A stretch of 64,000 nt of DNA from Vibrio spartinae (GTDB lineage Bacteria > Pseudomonadota > Gammaproteobacteria > Enterobacterales > Vibrionaceae). The stretch spans positions 1,789,001 through 1,853,000 of the forward strand of contig NZ_AP024907.1 in the NCBI RefSeq assembly GCF_024347135.1, given 5' to 3'. Positions 32,642 through 44,094 of this stretch are shown here, piece by piece. The position numbers and the translations under genes are program-made. Positions within the stretch are counted from its first letter, which is position 1; every line of letters begins with the position of its first letter. Under the pieces are notes generated by a model. That model had not been told where the DNA came from and did no database searches. It saw nothing but the letters and a program-made list of their open reading frames with translations.

Positions 32642-35075
32642 AGGACTGATGGGTCATTATCGTCGGTCACCATTACAGATTTTACTGGTCTGGTTGGGGC
32701 TGACATTAGGCGTTTCTATTCTGATCGGTGTGACAGCGATTACAGAACATGCCCGTAAAAGTTATGCGCATGGCGAAAAGTTATTTGCGAATCCGCTGCC
32801 GTATCACATCCGTCCCCGTTCCCTCGAAAATCAGATTCCATATCAAGTTTATCAACATCTCCAGCAGACCGGTTTTCACCAGTGTGTGCCTTTCAGCCGT
32901 TTTAAAACCGAAACGCAGCACGGTGAGACGATCACCGTGATTGGGATCGACCCGGTCAGTATGGCGAATGTCATTCCTTCAAAGCAGTCACTCTGGCAAC
33001 AACCACTGTTGCCGTTACTGATTGCACCAAATTCGGTGATCATCAGCCGCGAGTTTGCCAAGCATGAACAGCTAAAAAATGGTGACTGGATTACACTATC
33101 ATCCGGAGGGCATATCGGCCCGGTGATTGTCGATCAACATGATTGGGTTTATGGGCGCCGTGTGATGACCAACCTGGCGCTGGTCCGTGCTTTGACGGGG
33201 GCGAATTTTCTATCGGTGATAGCCTGCCGGGAGATGCCGAATGAGACGTTACAGCGATTAAAGCAGGTACTGCCACCGACGTTGTCGATTAATCGGCAGT
33301 ATCGTTCTGATATCGGGTCGCTGACTAAGGCTTTTTTGTTGAACTTAGATGTCATTGGTGTGCTGGCTTTTTTAGTCGGACTTTTTATTTTCTACCAAGC
33401 GATATCACTTTCTTTTATTCAGCGCCAATCGCTGGTGGGCATCATGCGTCAGGCGGGTGTCTCGGGCCTCGAACTGACGAAAGCATTGATGATCGAGCTC
33501 ATCCTATTGATTCTGATCTCTTGGGTTTCTGGTAACTTTTTGGGATTACTGTTGGCGGATCGTTTGATTCCGTCCGTATATTCAACGGTGATGAGCGAAC
33601 CGGACAGCTTCTTCATCGACTGGAACTGGCATTGGGGGCTATACAGTTTCGTCATGGCAACGCTCGGTGCTTTGGCTGCATGCCTGTGGCCATTGATTCG
33701 GCTATTGAAATCACCTTCCATCCGTTTAACTGCAAAAGTCTCTTTGGTGCGTTTCGCTGGCGTTGAGTTTGCCTGTCAGGCAATTGCTGCCGTGTTATTA
33801 TTCGGAACCGCAGTCCTGATTTATCTGTTTGTGCAACAGGCGTGGATTGGCTTTGTCGTACCGGCACTGATTTTAATGAGTGTCGGGTTAATGACCCCAT
33901 TTCTGTTCTGGAAAGTTTGTGACTGGCTTTCTTATCGTCTCAAAGATGTCAAACGACGCTGGTTTTTTGCTGACGCTGCCGCAAGTATGGGATATCGCGG
34001 TATTGCGACCATGGCGTTCTTAATTGCGCTGACTGCCAATATCGGTATTGAGACTTTAGTCGGGAGTTTCCGGGGTACGATGGAACACTGGCTCAATGAA
34101 AAATTGGCCGCTGATTTGTATATCTACGCTTCACCATCGTCTCAGGCAGATATGACTCGCTGGCTACGGCAGCAGGATGAGGTCGACTTTGTCTGGAAAC
34201 GTTGGGAGCGTGATATTCCGTCAGAACAAGGTCTTATCCAAGTGGTGAGTACCGGTGTGACGGATATTGAGTTGGGAGCCACGACCATGAAAGTTGCCGT
34301 ACCGAATTTCTGGGAGTACCTGCATCGAAGCAAGAGTGTATTGATTAGTGAGTCGATGGCGTTGAAACTGAATATTCAACCCGGAGAGCAAATCTCACTG
34401 CCACCCCCGCTGGGAAAAGGCTGGTATGTCGCTGGTATCTATTATGACTATGGTAATCCTTTCTATCAGGTTCTTATTTCGGAATTTGCCTGGCATAAAA
34501 TCTTTGCTACGCACGGGGATATTATCCTTAATATCTTGACGAAAACGTCGGATCTTGAGGCCGAAAGTCGTCTCAAGCAGCGATTACTGAATACTTTTTA
34601 TCTGGATAGTGAGCGGGTCTTTAATCACCGGACCGTTCATCAAGCCGTCATGCGTACGTTTGACCGCACTTTTTCTATTGCAGATAAACTCAGTAAAATT
34701 ACCTTGCTGATTGCTGTGATCGGGATTTTCTTCGCCACTTTCTCCGGCGAGTTGGCAAGACGCAAACATCTGACACTGATGCGTTATCTTGGTGTATCCG
34801 GTAAAGAGCTGGTCATGATTGGGAGTTTACAACTGTCGACTTTCGGTATCATTTCTCTGTTGATTGCCATTCCACTCGGTATTAGCTTGTCCATCTTGGT
34901 GATGGACTTGGTCATTCGGCAGACATTTGGTTGGTCTGTACAACTTCATTTCACGTATTTCGGTTATTTATCCACGGCACTGTGGTCGATTGCAGCACTG
35001 GTTATTGCCGGGGCAATTCCAGTGGTTAAATTAACGTTGCGTTCTCCGATTCAATCTTTCAGAGATTCTCTATAA
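32622..35075 (+). CDS. FtsX-like ABC transporter permease
   Basis: The 817-residue permease has the FtsX/MacB arrangement in duplicate: one N-terminal membrane segment (LQILLVWLGLTLGVSILIGVTAI), a large periplasmic domain, three membrane helices, then a second set ending in three helices (VIGIFFATFSGELARRKHLTLMRYLGVSGKELV). It resembles YbbP/AttF-type permeases. The start is the ATG overlapping the upstream ATPase gene; an open frame from 32535 lies inside that gene and is rejected. With its ATPase it probably works on envelope lipids or lipoproteins; no substrate is indicated. Confidence 0.87.
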   Translation: MLCPVVKGLMGHYRRSPLQILLVWLGLTLGVSILIGVTAITEHARKSYAHGEKLFANPLPYHIRPRSLENQIPYQVYQHLQQTGFHQCVPFSRFKTETQHGETITVIGIDPVSMANVIPSKQSLWQQPLLPLLIAPNSVIISREFAKHEQLKNGDWITLSSGGHIGPVIVDQHDWVYGRRVMTNLALVRALTGANFLSVIACREMPNETLQRLKQVLPPTLSINRQYRSDIGSLTKAFLLNLDVIGVLAFLVGLFIFYQAISLSFIQRQSLVGIMRQAGVSGLELTKALMIELILLILISWVSGNFLGLLLADRLIPSVYSTVMSEPDSFFIDWNWHWGLYSFVMATLGALAACLWPLIRLLKSPSIRLTAKVSLVRFAGVEFACQAIAAVLLFGTAVLIYLFVQQAWIGFVVPALILMSVGLMTPFLFWKVCDWLSYRLKDVKRRWFFADAAASMGYRGIATMAFLIALTANIGIETLVGSFRGTMEHWLNEKLAADLYIYASPSSQADMTRWLRQQDEVDFVWKRWERDIPSEQGLIQVVSTGVTDIELGATTMKVAVPNFWEYLHRSKSVLISESMALKLNIQPGEQISLPPPLGKGWYVAGIYYDYGNPFYQVLISEFAWHKIFATHGDIILNILTKTSDLEAESRLKQRLLNTFYLDSERVFNHRTVHQAVMRTFDRTFSIADKLSKITLLIAVIGIFFATFSGELARRKHLTLMRYLGVSGKELVMIGSLQLSTFGIISLLIAIPLGISLSILVMDLVIRQTFGWSVQLHFTYFGYLSTALWSIAALVIAGAIPVVKLTLRSPIQSFRDSL

Positions 35076-35220
35076 TCTTTAAATAGTCATATTTTCTCGG
35101 TTTTTTCATTCGTTTTTTCCGAAGTGAACTATCATTAGAATCGATTTTTATATATTCCAATTGATTGTTAAAATCGTGATATGTATGTTTCAAAAAATAG
35201 TTTGAATCAGGAGCCTTCGA

Positions 35221-36396
35221 ATGACGCAAATGATCCGGAAATTCTTCAGCATGGAATCAAGCAGTGGGGTGATGCTGATATTCGCCTCTATTTTAGCAAT
35301 GTGGGTTGCTAACTCGTCACTACAAGGATTATATGAGGAAGTTTTACATATAAAATTAGTCGGTTTATCACTGCGTCACTGGATAAACGATGGATTAATG
35401 GCGGTATTCTTTCTGCTCATTGGACTGGAAGTTAAACGAGAGCTGTTTATTGGTGCTCTGAATAAGAAAGAAACGGCGATGTTTCCTGCGATTGGGGCCG
35501 TTGGGGGCATGCTTGCTCCTGCTTTAATTTACGCATTTTTCAATCAAGGTGATGCGTTGGCGATTCAAGGCTGGGCGATTCCCGCCGCGACGGATATTGC
35601 ATTTGCTTTAGGGATTATGGCGTTATTGGGGAACCGGGTGCCAGCCAGTTTAAAAGTGTTCCTATTGGCGCTGGCGATAATTGATGATTTAGGCGTCATT
35701 GTGATTATTGCGCTGTTTTATAATAGTGATTTGTCAACTCTGGCGCTATCTGTGGGTTTGGCAATGACGGCGCTTCTGGCCTTTATGAGCTATAAACGTG
35801 TTACCCATCTGACACCTTATCTGATCATTGGTGCAATTCTCTGGGTTGCGGTGTTGAAATCAGGTGTCCATGCGACTCTGGCTGGTGTTGTGCTTGGTTT
35901 CTCGATTCCGCTGAAAGGAAAAGATGCGCATTCCTCCCCGTTAAAGCAACTGGAGCACTGGCTACATCCCTATGTGTCCTTCATTATTTTACCTATCTTT
36001 GCGTTTGCCAATGCAGGGATTCCGATGGATGCGATTTCTAGCGAGGTATTGACTAGTCCTGTGCCATTGGGCGTTGCGTTAGGACTCTTGCTTGGTAAAC
36101 CGCTCGGGGTGTTTAGTTTCTGCTATGCTGCGCTGAAATTGGGGGTTGCAAAACTGCCGCGCGGGGTACAGATCAAACAGATATTTGCAGTGTCTGTGCT
36201 GTGTGGTATCGGTTTTACTATGTCGATCTTTATCTCTTCGCTGGCGTTCGGTGAAATTGCGGAAGCACTCGATACTTACGCAAGGTTAGGGATTTTACTC
36301 GGGTCAACGGTTGCAGCAATACTCGGATATATTTTATTGAGTCTTGCTTTGCCCGCGAAGAACACAGAAAAAGTCACCGTTTCGGATGAACTTTAA
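35221..36396 (+). CDS. nhaA: Na+/H+ antiporter NhaA
   Basis: NhaA expels Na+ in exchange for protons and supports growth in salt and alkaline conditions. The 391-residue protein has about twelve helices, the [20 protein letters not shown] segment and the paired aspartates of the cation site (IIDDLGVIV), equivalent to E. coli Asp163/Asp164. GGAG-containing sequence precedes the ATG. It has its own terminator. In a marine Vibrio this is a core housekeeping gene. Confidence 0.96.
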   Translation: MTQMIRKFFSMESSSGVMLIFASILAMWVANSSLQGLYEEVLHIKLVGLSLRHWINDGLMAVFFLLIGLEVKRELFIGALNKKETAMFPAIGAVGGMLAPALIYAFFNQGDALAIQGWAIPAATDIAFALGIMALLGNRVPASLKVFLLALAIIDDLGVIVIIALFYNSDLSTLALSVGLAMTALLAFMSYKRVTHLTPYLIIGAILWVAVLKSGVHATLAGVVLGFSIPLKGKDAHSSPLKQLEHWLHPYVSFIILPIFAFANAGIPMDAISSEVLTSPVPLGVALGLLLGKPLGVFSFCYAALKLGVAKLPRGVQIKQIFAVSVLCGIGFTMSIFISSLAFGEIAEALDTYARLGILLGSTVAAILGYILLSLALPAKNTEKVTVSDEL

Positions 36397-36412
36397 ACCA
36401 ATAATTATCGTG

Positions 36413-36442
36413 AAAGACGGGGCTTTGCCCTCGTCTTTTTTT
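36413..36442 (+). terminator. nhaA terminator
   Basis: AAAGACGGGGC pairs with GCCCTCGTCTTT with one bulge, followed by TTTTT, 16 bp past the stop. Confidence 0.78.
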
Positions 36443-36903
36443 GGGAAATTGTTCAGAAAAATAATTGCAAGTTGTGTCCGTTGTATGTTAGATTTCGCGA
36501 CAATCTCGGAGTGAATCACACTTTCTGGGGGATACGCGTAGTGAACATTCAGGCTGATTGTGTCATTACGTAGGGTAGGTATCAGCAAATCCTTTTGTTG
36601 ATAGACGGGATACTCTAGTCGTGGGAGCGGCATCAAAATGGGAAACCCAACATTGAAACCATATATTTTATCTTCATTAATCAGCTTTGTTCTTCCTCAA
36701 TGCCCTGTCCAGCAGGACAGTAGTATTACTGAACCTTGATACCCAGCAATCGCTGATTTTCCACTTTATTTATTGTGTCTCTAAACACGTCTGTCGTATA
36801 TATCCGATTGTCCAGATGATGTAAGAGGCCGGTTGCTATTACCCATCCTTATCATTGATATTTTTATTCCTTAAAGATGGGCGTTTTTCCTGAGGGGGCG
36901 CAG
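36443..36903. promoter_or_regulatory. Upstream region of the norspermidine operon
   Basis: This gap of about 460 bp holds no supported ORF. A CTGTCC/GGACAG inverted repeat around 36705-36720 may be a regulatory site. The promoter of the aminotransferase-decarboxylase gene must lie here, but I cannot point to one pair of hexamers with confidence. Confidence 0.4.
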
Positions 36904-39792
36904 ATGAGTACTGCCTTTGAAGTCAATCAAAATATTTCACCAGTTTTTTCATCACAATTACCTGACGTAAAAGGCGTTTATGATTTAACACCGGATCAGG
37001 TACTCTTAGATCAAGAGAAATACGAGTCTGAAGTTCGTTCGTATCCCCGGCGTTTGCCCATTGCTATCAAACAAGCTTATGGCCTTCTGGTTGAAGATAC
37101 GCGCGGTCAGATTTTTCTTGACTGTCTTGCCGGTGCCGGGACTTTGGTGCTTGGATATAATCATCCGGAAATCAATCAGGCATTAAAAGAGCAGTTAGAT
37201 ACAGGACTGCCTTATCAAACGCTGGATATGACTACACCAGCGAAAGATCATTTTATTAAGCAGGTTCGCTCATTTCTCCCTCAAGAGCTTAGCTCGAACT
37301 GTGCGATTCAGTTCTGTGGACCTTCCGGTGCCGATGCCGTAGAAGCCGCTATCAAGCTCGCCAAACAAACGACGGGTCGCAATACGATGTTTGCCTTCCG
37401 TGGTGCATACCATGGTATGACCAACGGGACGATGGGCATGATGGGGAATTTGAATACCAAAGCCCGTCGGACCGGTTTGATGTCTGATGTCCATTTTATG
37501 CCGTTTCCTTATCACATTCGCTGTCCGTTTGGTCTTGGCGGAGAAGAGGGCGCGCGCGCCAGTATTCGTTACATTGAACGGCTATTGGGCGATGATGAAG
37601 CTGGGATCATGAAGCCGGCAGGGATCATTGTCGAACCGGTTCAAGGGGAAGGGGGGGTTGTTCCTGCGCCTGCATTCTGGCTTCGTGAACTCCGTCGTAT
37701 TTGTGATGAACACGGTATCTTACTGATTTTTGATGAAGTGCAGTGTGGTGTCGGCAAAACTGGCTACAACTTTGCGTTTGAAGAAGCGGGTATTATTCCG
37801 GATATTCTTTGTCTGTCCAAAGCGATTGGCGGTGGATTGCCAATGTCGCTGCTCGTCTTCAAAAAAGAAGTCGATACATGGCGTGCCGGTGAGCATACCG
37901 GTACATTCCGTGGTAACCAGTTAGCAATGGTCTCCGGTGCGAAAGCGCTGGAAATCATTCAGCGTGATAACTTAGTCGAGCATGCCAATATTGCTGGCCA
38001 ATATCTGCGGATGGGGCTGGAGAAAATTCAAAGCCGTGTGAACTGTATTGCAGACGTTCGTGGTAAAGGGTTGATGCTGGGCGTTGAGATTAAGGATCCG
38101 CAAGGCGGCCTGAATAAATTTGGTGAACCGCAAGCCGATGGGGAACTGACACTCAGAATCCAACGCGCGGCTTTAGAAAGAGGCCTGATGGTTGAAAAAG
38201 GCGGCCGTGAAGGCGCTGTGATTCGTTTCCTGCCACCGATTATTATTTCTTACGAACAAATTGATTTTGCACTGCGTGTATTAGAAGAAGCCATCTTAGT
38301 TGCCGGTGGCGGCGAGAAGTTACCTGAAGCATCTCATCAGGCTGAATGGAAGAAGCATTTTATTCAGACCGGAGCTCAGGGGAGTGAGCAATTTGCCAAA
38401 GTCATGAATCACACCACCGCGGCAATGAAATCGATTTTTGAAGCCGTTCAGGCACCTTATTGCGGTATGGATCCTGCGCAGTTGGAGCAAACCATTTATG
38501 CCGTCGATTTAGATCATAAAAATGCGCTGCTGACCGATGTGATTTCTGATACAGCAAAACGAGTTGGTGCCAACTCAATCATGGTTCAGCATCCGAACTG
38601 TATTGCACATTTACATACTCCACCGTTGTTAGCTTCTGTTGCGGCAGAGTCGATGATCGGCGCATTAAATCAGTCGATGGACTCGTGGGATCAGTCATCC
38701 GCGGCAACCTATGTTGAACAGTGTGTGATTGATTGGTTGTGTACCAAGTTCCGGTTAGGCGATTCACCTGATGGTGTCTTTACCAGTGGTGGGACGCAAA
38801 GTAATCAAATGGGCTTGCAATTGGCGCGCGATTGGATTGCTGACAAGTTAAGCGGTCACTCGATTCAGAAACTTGGTTTGCCTGACTATGCCGATAAATT
38901 ACGGATTGTCTGCTCTGGTAATGCACACTTCACAGTGCAAAAGGCAGCCTCTTGGATGGGATTGGGTGAGAAAGCAGTATTAACGGTGGATTCTTTGCCA
39001 AATGGGACAATGGATGTCTCTAAACTTGCAGATGTCATTGAGCAAGCGAAGGCTGAAGGTTTGATTCCGTTTGCAGTGGTTGGTACCGCCGGAACCACCG
39101 ATCACGGCGCCATTGACGATTTAAACATGATTGCAGACGTCGCGGAGCAACATGACTTATGGATGCATGTTGATAGTGCCTATGGCGGTGCGTTGATCCT
39201 GAGTCGTCATGCGGCACGTTTAAATGGTATTGAACGAGCTCGTTCAATTACCGTCGATTTTCATAAATTATTCTATCAAACAATCAGTTGTGGTGCATTT
39301 CTGGTCAACAACAAAGCGGATTTGAAATATCTGTTGCACCATGCTGACTATTTGAATCGGGAACATGACACATTGCCGAATTTGGTTGATAAATCACTGG
39401 CAACGACCCGACGTTTTGATGCGTTAAAAGTCTATATGACAATGCAAAGTGTCGGACCGATTGCTCTGGGAGAAATGTTCGATCATTTAATCCAGCAGAC
39501 ACAGCAGGTCGCGCAGTTAATTGATGATGCTCCGGGATATGAATTGTTATCTCAGCCATCATTATCTACGGTTTTATACCGTGTTGTGCATCCCGCAGCC
39601 ACTGATCTCGATGCATTGAATCAGCAGGTGCGTTTTGAAGCATTAACTCGCGGGATTGCTGTACTCGGTGAAACGGTGGTGAACGGTCAAACAGCTTTGA
39701 AATTGACCATTTTGAATCCATGTTTAGACATCAACGATTTCGAATCGTTAATGGAGAAGATTACACAGCTAACTCATGAATTAGTCGGATAA
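36904..39792 (+). CDS. Fused diaminobutyrate aminotransferase / L-2,4-diaminobutyrate decarboxylase
   Basis: This 962-residue protein joins two PLP enzymes. The first 460 residues are a class III aminotransferase (EctB/Dat-like) making 2,4-diaminobutyrate from aspartate semialdehyde, with Lys306 in CLSKAIGGG. The rest is a group II decarboxylase making 1,3-diaminopropane, with Lys788 in DFHKLFYQ and the VDSAYGG motif. The fusion is characteristic of vibrios and supplies the diamine for norspermidine. The ATG is preceded by GAGGGGGC. The two following genes complete the pathway. Confidence 0.93.
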   Translation: MSTAFEVNQNISPVFSSQLPDVKGVYDLTPDQVLLDQEKYESEVRSYPRRLPIAIKQAYGLLVEDTRGQIFLDCLAGAGTLVLGYNHPEINQALKEQLDTGLPYQTLDMTTPAKDHFIKQVRSFLPQELSSNCAIQFCGPSGADAVEAAIKLAKQTTGRNTMFAFRGAYHGMTNGTMGMMGNLNTKARRTGLMSDVHFMPFPYHIRCPFGLGGEEGARASIRYIERLLGDDEAGIMKPAGIIVEPVQGEGGVVPAPAFWLRELRRICDEHGILLIFDEVQCGVGKTGYNFAFEEAGIIPDILCLSKAIGGGLPMSLLVFKKEVDTWRAGEHTGTFRGNQLAMVSGAKALEIIQRDNLVEHANIAGQYLRMGLEKIQSRVNCIADVRGKGLMLGVEIKDPQGGLNKFGEPQADGELTLRIQRAALERGLMVEKGGREGAVIRFLPPIIISYEQIDFALRVLEEAILVAGGGEKLPEASHQAEWKKHFIQTGAQGSEQFAKVMNHTTAAMKSIFEAVQAPYCGMDPAQLEQTIYAVDLDHKNALLTDVISDTAKRVGANSIMVQHPNCIAHLHTPPLLASVAAESMIGALNQSMDSWDQSSAATYVEQCVIDWLCTKFRLGDSPDGVFTSGGTQSNQMGLQLARDWIADKLSGHSIQKLGLPDYADKLRIVCSGNAHFTVQKAASWMGLGEKAVLTVDSLPNGTMDVSKLADVIEQAKAEGLIPFAVVGTAGTTDHGAIDDLNMIADVAEQHDLWMHVDSAYGGALILSRHAARLNGIERARSITVDFHKLFYQTISCGAFLVNNKADLKYLLHHADYLNREHDTLPNLVDKSLATTRRFDALKVYMTMQSVGPIALGEMFDHLIQQTQQVAQLIDDAPGYELLSQPSLSTVLYRVVHPAATDLDALNQQVRFEALTRGIAVLGETVVNGQTALKLTILNPCLDINDFESLMEKITQLTHELVG

Positions 39793-39808
39793 TTAAGGTA
39801 ATAGGACT

Positions 39809-41053
39809 ATGTCAATTTTACAAATTGGAGCAGGAGGTGTTGGTTGGGTTGTTGCGCATAAGGCAGCTCAGAACAACGATATTTTAGGTGATATTACGAT
39901 TGCATCTCGGACAATCGCAAAGTGCGAAAAGATTATTGAATCTGTACGTCGTAAAGGCAACCTGAAAAACGCCCAAAAGAAGTTAGAAGCTCGTGAAGTT
40001 AACGCAGACGATATTGACGCTTTAGTGGCGTTGATTCACGAGGTTCAGCCTGATTTAGTGATCAATGTTGGCCCTCCGTGGGTCAACATCCATATTATGG
40101 AAGCCTGTTATCGGGCGAAAGTGTCCTACTTGGATACGTCTGTTGCTGTTGATCTCTGTTCTGAAGGTCAACAGGTGCCTGAAGCCTACGATTGGCAATG
40201 GGAATATCGTGACAAGTTCAAAGAAGCCGGTATCACGGGGATTCTCGGCGCTGGTTTTGATCCGGGTGTGGTCAGTGTATTTGCAGCTTATGCTGTCAAA
40301 CATCTTTTCGATGACATTGATAGTATTGACGTCATGGATGTCAATGCGGGCGATCACGGCAAGACATTTGCGACGAATTTTGATCCTGAAACGAATATGT
40401 TAGAAATTCAGGGCGATTCATTTTACTGGGATGACAACGAATGGAAACAGGTCGGTTGTCATACACGAATGCATGAATTTGATTTTCCGGTGGTTGGTAA
40501 ACATAAAGTTTACTCAATGGCGCACGATGAAGTGCGTTCCATGAAAGAATTCATTCCGGCAAAACGAATCGAGTTTTGGATGGGATTTGGTGATCGTTAT
40601 CTGAATTACTTTAATGTGATGCGAGATATCGGTTTATTAAGCCCTGATCTGTTGACCTTACCCGATGGCCGCGAAGTTCAGCCTCTGCATGTCCTCAAAG
40701 CTTTATTACCGGATCCGACTTCTTTGGCACCGGGGTATACGGGAAAAACCTGTATCGGGACTTGGGTCCAAGGGCAAAAAGACGGGAAAGCGCGTAGTGT
40801 TTTCTTATATAACATCGCAGACCATGAAATCGCTTATCATGATGTTGAGCATCAGGCGATTTCTTATACGACGGGTGTGCCTGCTATTACAGCAGCAATT
40901 CAGTTCTTCCGTCAGCAGTGGGCTGCGCCCGGTGTTTTCAATATGGAACAGTTGGATCCGGATCCGTTCCTCGAGACCATGCCAAGTATTGGTTTGGATT
41001 GGGATATGCAGGAACTCGACGTAGCTCAGCCGGACATCCAAATTCTGAAATAA
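39809..41053 (+). CDS. Carboxynorspermidine dehydrogenase (synthase)
   Basis: The 414-residue saccharopine-dehydrogenase-family enzyme has an N-terminal Rossmann motif (ILQIGAGGVGWVVAHKAA) and the family segments ...GFDPGVVSVFAAYAV and TLPDGREVQPLHVLKALLPDP. It joins aspartate semialdehyde and 1,3-diaminopropane with NADPH to form carboxynorspermidine. It starts 16 bp after the fused decarboxylase gene and is presumably cotranscribed. Intact. Confidence 0.93.
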   Translation: MSILQIGAGGVGWVVAHKAAQNNDILGDITIASRTIAKCEKIIESVRRKGNLKNAQKKLEAREVNADDIDALVALIHEVQPDLVINVGPPWVNIHIMEACYRAKVSYLDTSVAVDLCSEGQQVPEAYDWQWEYRDKFKEAGITGILGAGFDPGVVSVFAAYAVKHLFDDIDSIDVMDVNAGDHGKTFATNFDPETNMLEIQGDSFYWDDNEWKQVGCHTRMHEFDFPVVGKHKVYSMAHDEVRSMKEFIPAKRIEFWMGFGDRYLNYFNVMRDIGLLSPDLLTLPDGREVQPLHVLKALLPDPTSLAPGYTGKTCIGTWVQGQKDGKARSVFLYNIADHEIAYHDVEHQAISYTTGVPAITAAIQFFRQQWAAPGVFNMEQLDPDPFLETMPSIGLDWDMQELDVAQPDIQILK

Positions 41054-41096
41054 TTGAGATGTCGTTCGTCGAACTGACAATAATGACACATATTAA

Positions 41097-41129
41097 GCGG
41101 CCGTAGCAGTGATGCTATGGCTGTTTTTT
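41097..41129 (+). terminator. Hairpin between dehydrogenase and nspC
   Basis: Arms GCCGTAGCA/TGCTATGGC (one G-U) are followed by TGTTTTTT. Being between two pathway genes, it may reduce transcription into nspC, which then would need a promoter of its own in the 120 bp that follow. Confidence 0.6.
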
Positions 41130-41245
41130 AACCTATCCCCGTACTGGATGTAGTTCTCAATGAATACTGAGTGGCGTTATGGATGCTGCTGAGAGATCAA
41201 CGTCACATGCGTACAGGGTAAACATGATCAATCGGTAAATGAATC

Positions 41246-42379
41246 ATGCAAAAAAGTGAATTTAAAACCCCTTATTTTATGATTGATGAATCTAAATTGA
41301 TTCGCAATCTTGAAATCGCCAAACAACTTAAAGCTATTTCCGGTGTGAAATTAGTGCTTGCTCTCAAGTGTTTTTCCACATGGGGCGTGTTTGATATTAT
41401 CAAACCATATCTGGATGGCACAACCAGCTCAGGTCCTTACGAAGTCAAGCTGGGTTATGAGACATTTGGTGGTGAGACTCATGCTTATAGCGTTGGCTAT
41501 AGTGAAGATGATGTCAAAGCGGTCGCAGATATCTGCGATAAAATGATTTTTAACTCACAGTCACAATTAGCGGCACATCGACATTTGGTTGAAGGAAAAG
41601 CATCGTTGGGGTTGCGTTTGAATCCCGGAGTGAGTTACGCGGGTCAAGATTTAGCGAATCCGGCTCGCCAGTTCTCTCGGTTAGGCGTGCAGGCCGATCA
41701 TCTTGATCCGAGTGTGTTTGAGTCTATCGATGGTGTGATGTTCCACATGAACTGTGAGAATAAAGATGTTGATGCATTCATCCGTCTTTTAGATGCGATT
41801 TCAACACAGTTCGGCGCTCATCTGGATCAACTCGATTGGGTCAGCCTTGGTGGCGGCGTATTCTTTACCTGGCCGGGATATGATGTTGAAAAACTCGGGA
41901 TGGCTTTAAAAGCATTTGCTGAGAAACACAATGTCCAGTTGTATCTTGAACCGGGAGAAGCGATTATCACTGGCACAACTGATCTGGTGGTGTCTGTAGT
42001 TGATATTGTTGAGAATGAGATGAAAACCGCGATTGTTGACTCTGCAACAGAAGCGCATCGCTTGGATACCTTGATCTACAATGAGCCCGCTTCAGTGTAC
42101 GAGAGCAGTCAGAATGGCGATCATGAATATGTGATTGGGTCTTGTTCATGTTTGGCCGGCGACCAATTTTGTATCGCAAAATTTGCTCAACCGCTTGAGA
42201 TTGGCCAAAAACTCCATTTAATGGATAGTGCAGGGTATACCATGGTGAAACTCAACTGGTTTAATGGGTTAAAAATGCCTTCAGTCTACTGTCAACGTCT
42301 CAATGGGGAAGTCCAAAAACTCAATGAGTTTGACTACGCTGATTTTAAACGTTCACTCTCTCTGTGGTCGGTGCAATAA
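41246..42379 (+). CDS. nspC: Carboxynorspermidine decarboxylase
   Basis: NspC removes CO2 from carboxynorspermidine to give norspermidine, a polyamine that in vibrios affects biofilm formation. The 377-residue enzyme is an alanine-racemase-fold PLP decarboxylase: PLP Lys41 in [17 protein letters not shown] and the CSCLAGD motif near the C-terminus that supplies the active-site Cys. It lies 192 bp behind the dehydrogenase, with a hairpin between. A terminator shared with the convergent chemoreceptor gene follows. Confidence 0.95.
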   Translation: MQKSEFKTPYFMIDESKLIRNLEIAKQLKAISGVKLVLALKCFSTWGVFDIIKPYLDGTTSSGPYEVKLGYETFGGETHAYSVGYSEDDVKAVADICDKMIFNSQSQLAAHRHLVEGKASLGLRLNPGVSYAGQDLANPARQFSRLGVQADHLDPSVFESIDGVMFHMNCENKDVDAFIRLLDAISTQFGAHLDQLDWVSLGGGVFFTWPGYDVEKLGMALKAFAEKHNVQLYLEPGEAIITGTTDLVVSVVDIVENEMKTAIVDSATEAHRLDTLIYNEPASVYESSQNGDHEYVIGSCSCLAGDQFCIAKFAQPLEIGQKLHLMDSAGYTMVKLNWFNGLKMPSVYCQRLNGEVQKLNEFDYADFKRSLSLWSVQ

Positions 42380-42412
42380 GTCAGAAGAACAATGATTCGA
42401 TGACATAAAAAG

Positions 42413-42447
42413 ATCCCCCAACGATGACATATCAATCATTGGGGGAT
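42413..42447. terminator. Bidirectional terminator between nspC and the chemoreceptor gene
   Basis: ATCCCCCA-(A)-C/T-GAT pairs with ATCATTGGGGGAT around a short loop. T-rich runs follow on both strands (TTGTTGTTTT and CTTTTTATG), matching the two convergent genes. Confidence 0.75.
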
Positions 42448-42486
42448 TTGTTGTTTTATTGCCTGTTGAATGGTATTTCGAAAGGA

Positions 42487-44094
42487 CTACAGTTTGAACA
42501 TCATCAGTTTGTCATCCAATTGTTGAGACATACTGGCTAAACGTTCACTTTCTTTGGCAAGCGTCGTTGCTGATTCTGACATTTCCTGAGCAGAATCATT
42601 GATACCAGAAATGTTGCGATTCATCTCTTCGGCAACGGCACTTTGTTCTTCGGCAGCCGTAGCAATTTGCGCAGACTTATCAGTGATATGCTGAATATGA
42701 GTGACAATTAATTTTAAGTCGCTCCCGGAACCTTCCGCACGCTGAACACTGTTGTAAGCCAGCTCTTGGCTCTTTTTCATGGCATCAGCGGTACTGACAG
42801 CCAACTGTTGCAGCCGATTAATGGTGCTCTGAATCTCTTCTGTGGATTGATTGGTCCGACTGGCCAGATTACGGACTTCATCAGCAACGACCGCGAATCC
42901 ACGTCCTTGTTCTCCGGCTCGGGCTGCTTCTATTGCGGCATTTAGCGCCAGTAGGTTGGTTTGTTCGGAAATACCGCTAATCACAGAAGTCACTTCACTG
43001 ATTTCCATGACGCCTTCTTTGAGTTTATTGACCCGATCAGAAGCGACTTCCAGCTCTTGAGAGAGGGACTTGATGCTTTCAACACTCGATGAGACATCCT
43101 GATCGCCAAGTCCGGCTTCTTGACTTGCTTCTGCTGTGTCCTTGGCGGTTGATTCTGCGTGGTTGGCAACATCTGCGACGGTTGCACTCATCTCATTCAT
43201 TGCTGTTGCAATTTGGGTGAGTTGATCTTTCTGGGAACTAACCGCTTGACTGGTATCCTCTGCGGACGAGGCAATTCGATTGGCTGCTTCAGACAGTTGT
43301 TTGGCTGATTTGACTGATTCATATAAGGCGGTTCGTATAGAACTGATACTCTCATTAATACGTTGGGCAAGAACACCGATCTCATCCTTGCCGTTAATGG
43401 GAATTTCAACGGTCATATCGCCATTAACAATATGATACATTGTATCTTTAATCTGCTCCAACGGTACAATAATTGCTCGGGAGATGACGACTCCGAGTAA
43501 AATCATACCTGCCACAATAAGGAGTGTTGATAATCCCATTTTGATTAATAATGAATTCATTTCATGATCAATATCAGAAACGAGCATTCCTGAGCCGATA
43601 ATCCAACCCCAAGGCCTATAACTATTGATATAGGAAAGTTTATCAACTACTTTGCCATTTCTATCTTGGAAGCGGTAAAGTACCATATCACCGCCTTGCT
43701 TCTGACCGGCTTTGACAAATTCAAACCAGCGTTTATCTTCAGGGTTATTGGCCTTTCCCATCTGTTTACCATCTAACTCTGGTTTTATCGGATGGACAAT
43801 AATATACCGTGATTTATTTAACGTGAATAAATAATTACCTCCGTCAAAGCGAGTCGTGTTCAGTAATAATTTTGCCTGTTTTTGTGCTTCTGCTTTGGGA
43901 AGTGTTTGATCAAGGTAAGCTATTTGAGAAATGACGGATTCGATGACAGCCGAAAGACGTTGTTTTTTTTCATTGAGTAAGTTCCTTTCTAATGTTTGAT
44001 TGGCAATCACGAGTAATATAACAAAACCGAAAATAGCGACTAACACCAGACAGGCTAGTTTTCGGCTGACTTTCATATTTTTTAGCATTGACAT
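42487..44094 (-). CDS. Methyl-accepting chemotaxis protein with periplasmic Cache domain
   Basis: The 535-residue receptor has an N-terminal membrane helix (13-33), a periplasmic single Cache-type domain ([27 protein letters not shown] ... [22 protein letters not shown]), a second membrane helix near 190-210, a HAMP domain, and the MA signalling hairpin with its tip ([35 protein letters not shown]). sCache_2 domains typically bind small organic acids or amines, but the ligand is unknown here. It has no CheR pentapeptide tail. It is convergent with nspC. Confidence 0.92.
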   Translation of the reverse strand: MSMLKNMKVSRKLACLVLVAIFGFVILLVIANQTLERNLLNEKKQRLSAVIESVISQIAYLDQTLPKAEAQKQAKLLLNTTRFDGGNYLFTLNKSRYIIVHPIKPELDGKQMGKANNPEDKRWFEFVKAGQKQGGDMVLYRFQDRNGKVVDKLSYINSYRPWGWIIGSGMLVSDIDHEMNSLLIKMGLSTLLIVAGMILLGVVISRAIIVPLEQIKDTMYHIVNGDMTVEIPINGKDEIGVLAQRINESISSIRTALYESVKSAKQLSEAANRIASSAEDTSQAVSSQKDQLTQIATAMNEMSATVADVANHAESTAKDTAEASQEAGLGDQDVSSSVESIKSLSQELEVASDRVNKLKEGVMEISEVTSVISGISEQTNLLALNAAIEAARAGEQGRGFAVVADEVRNLASRTNQSTEEIQSTINRLQQLAVSTADAMKKSQELAYNSVQRAEGSGSDLKLIVTHIQHITDKSAQIATAAEEQSAVAEEMNRNISGINDSAQEMSESATTLAKESERLASMSQQLDDKLMMFKL

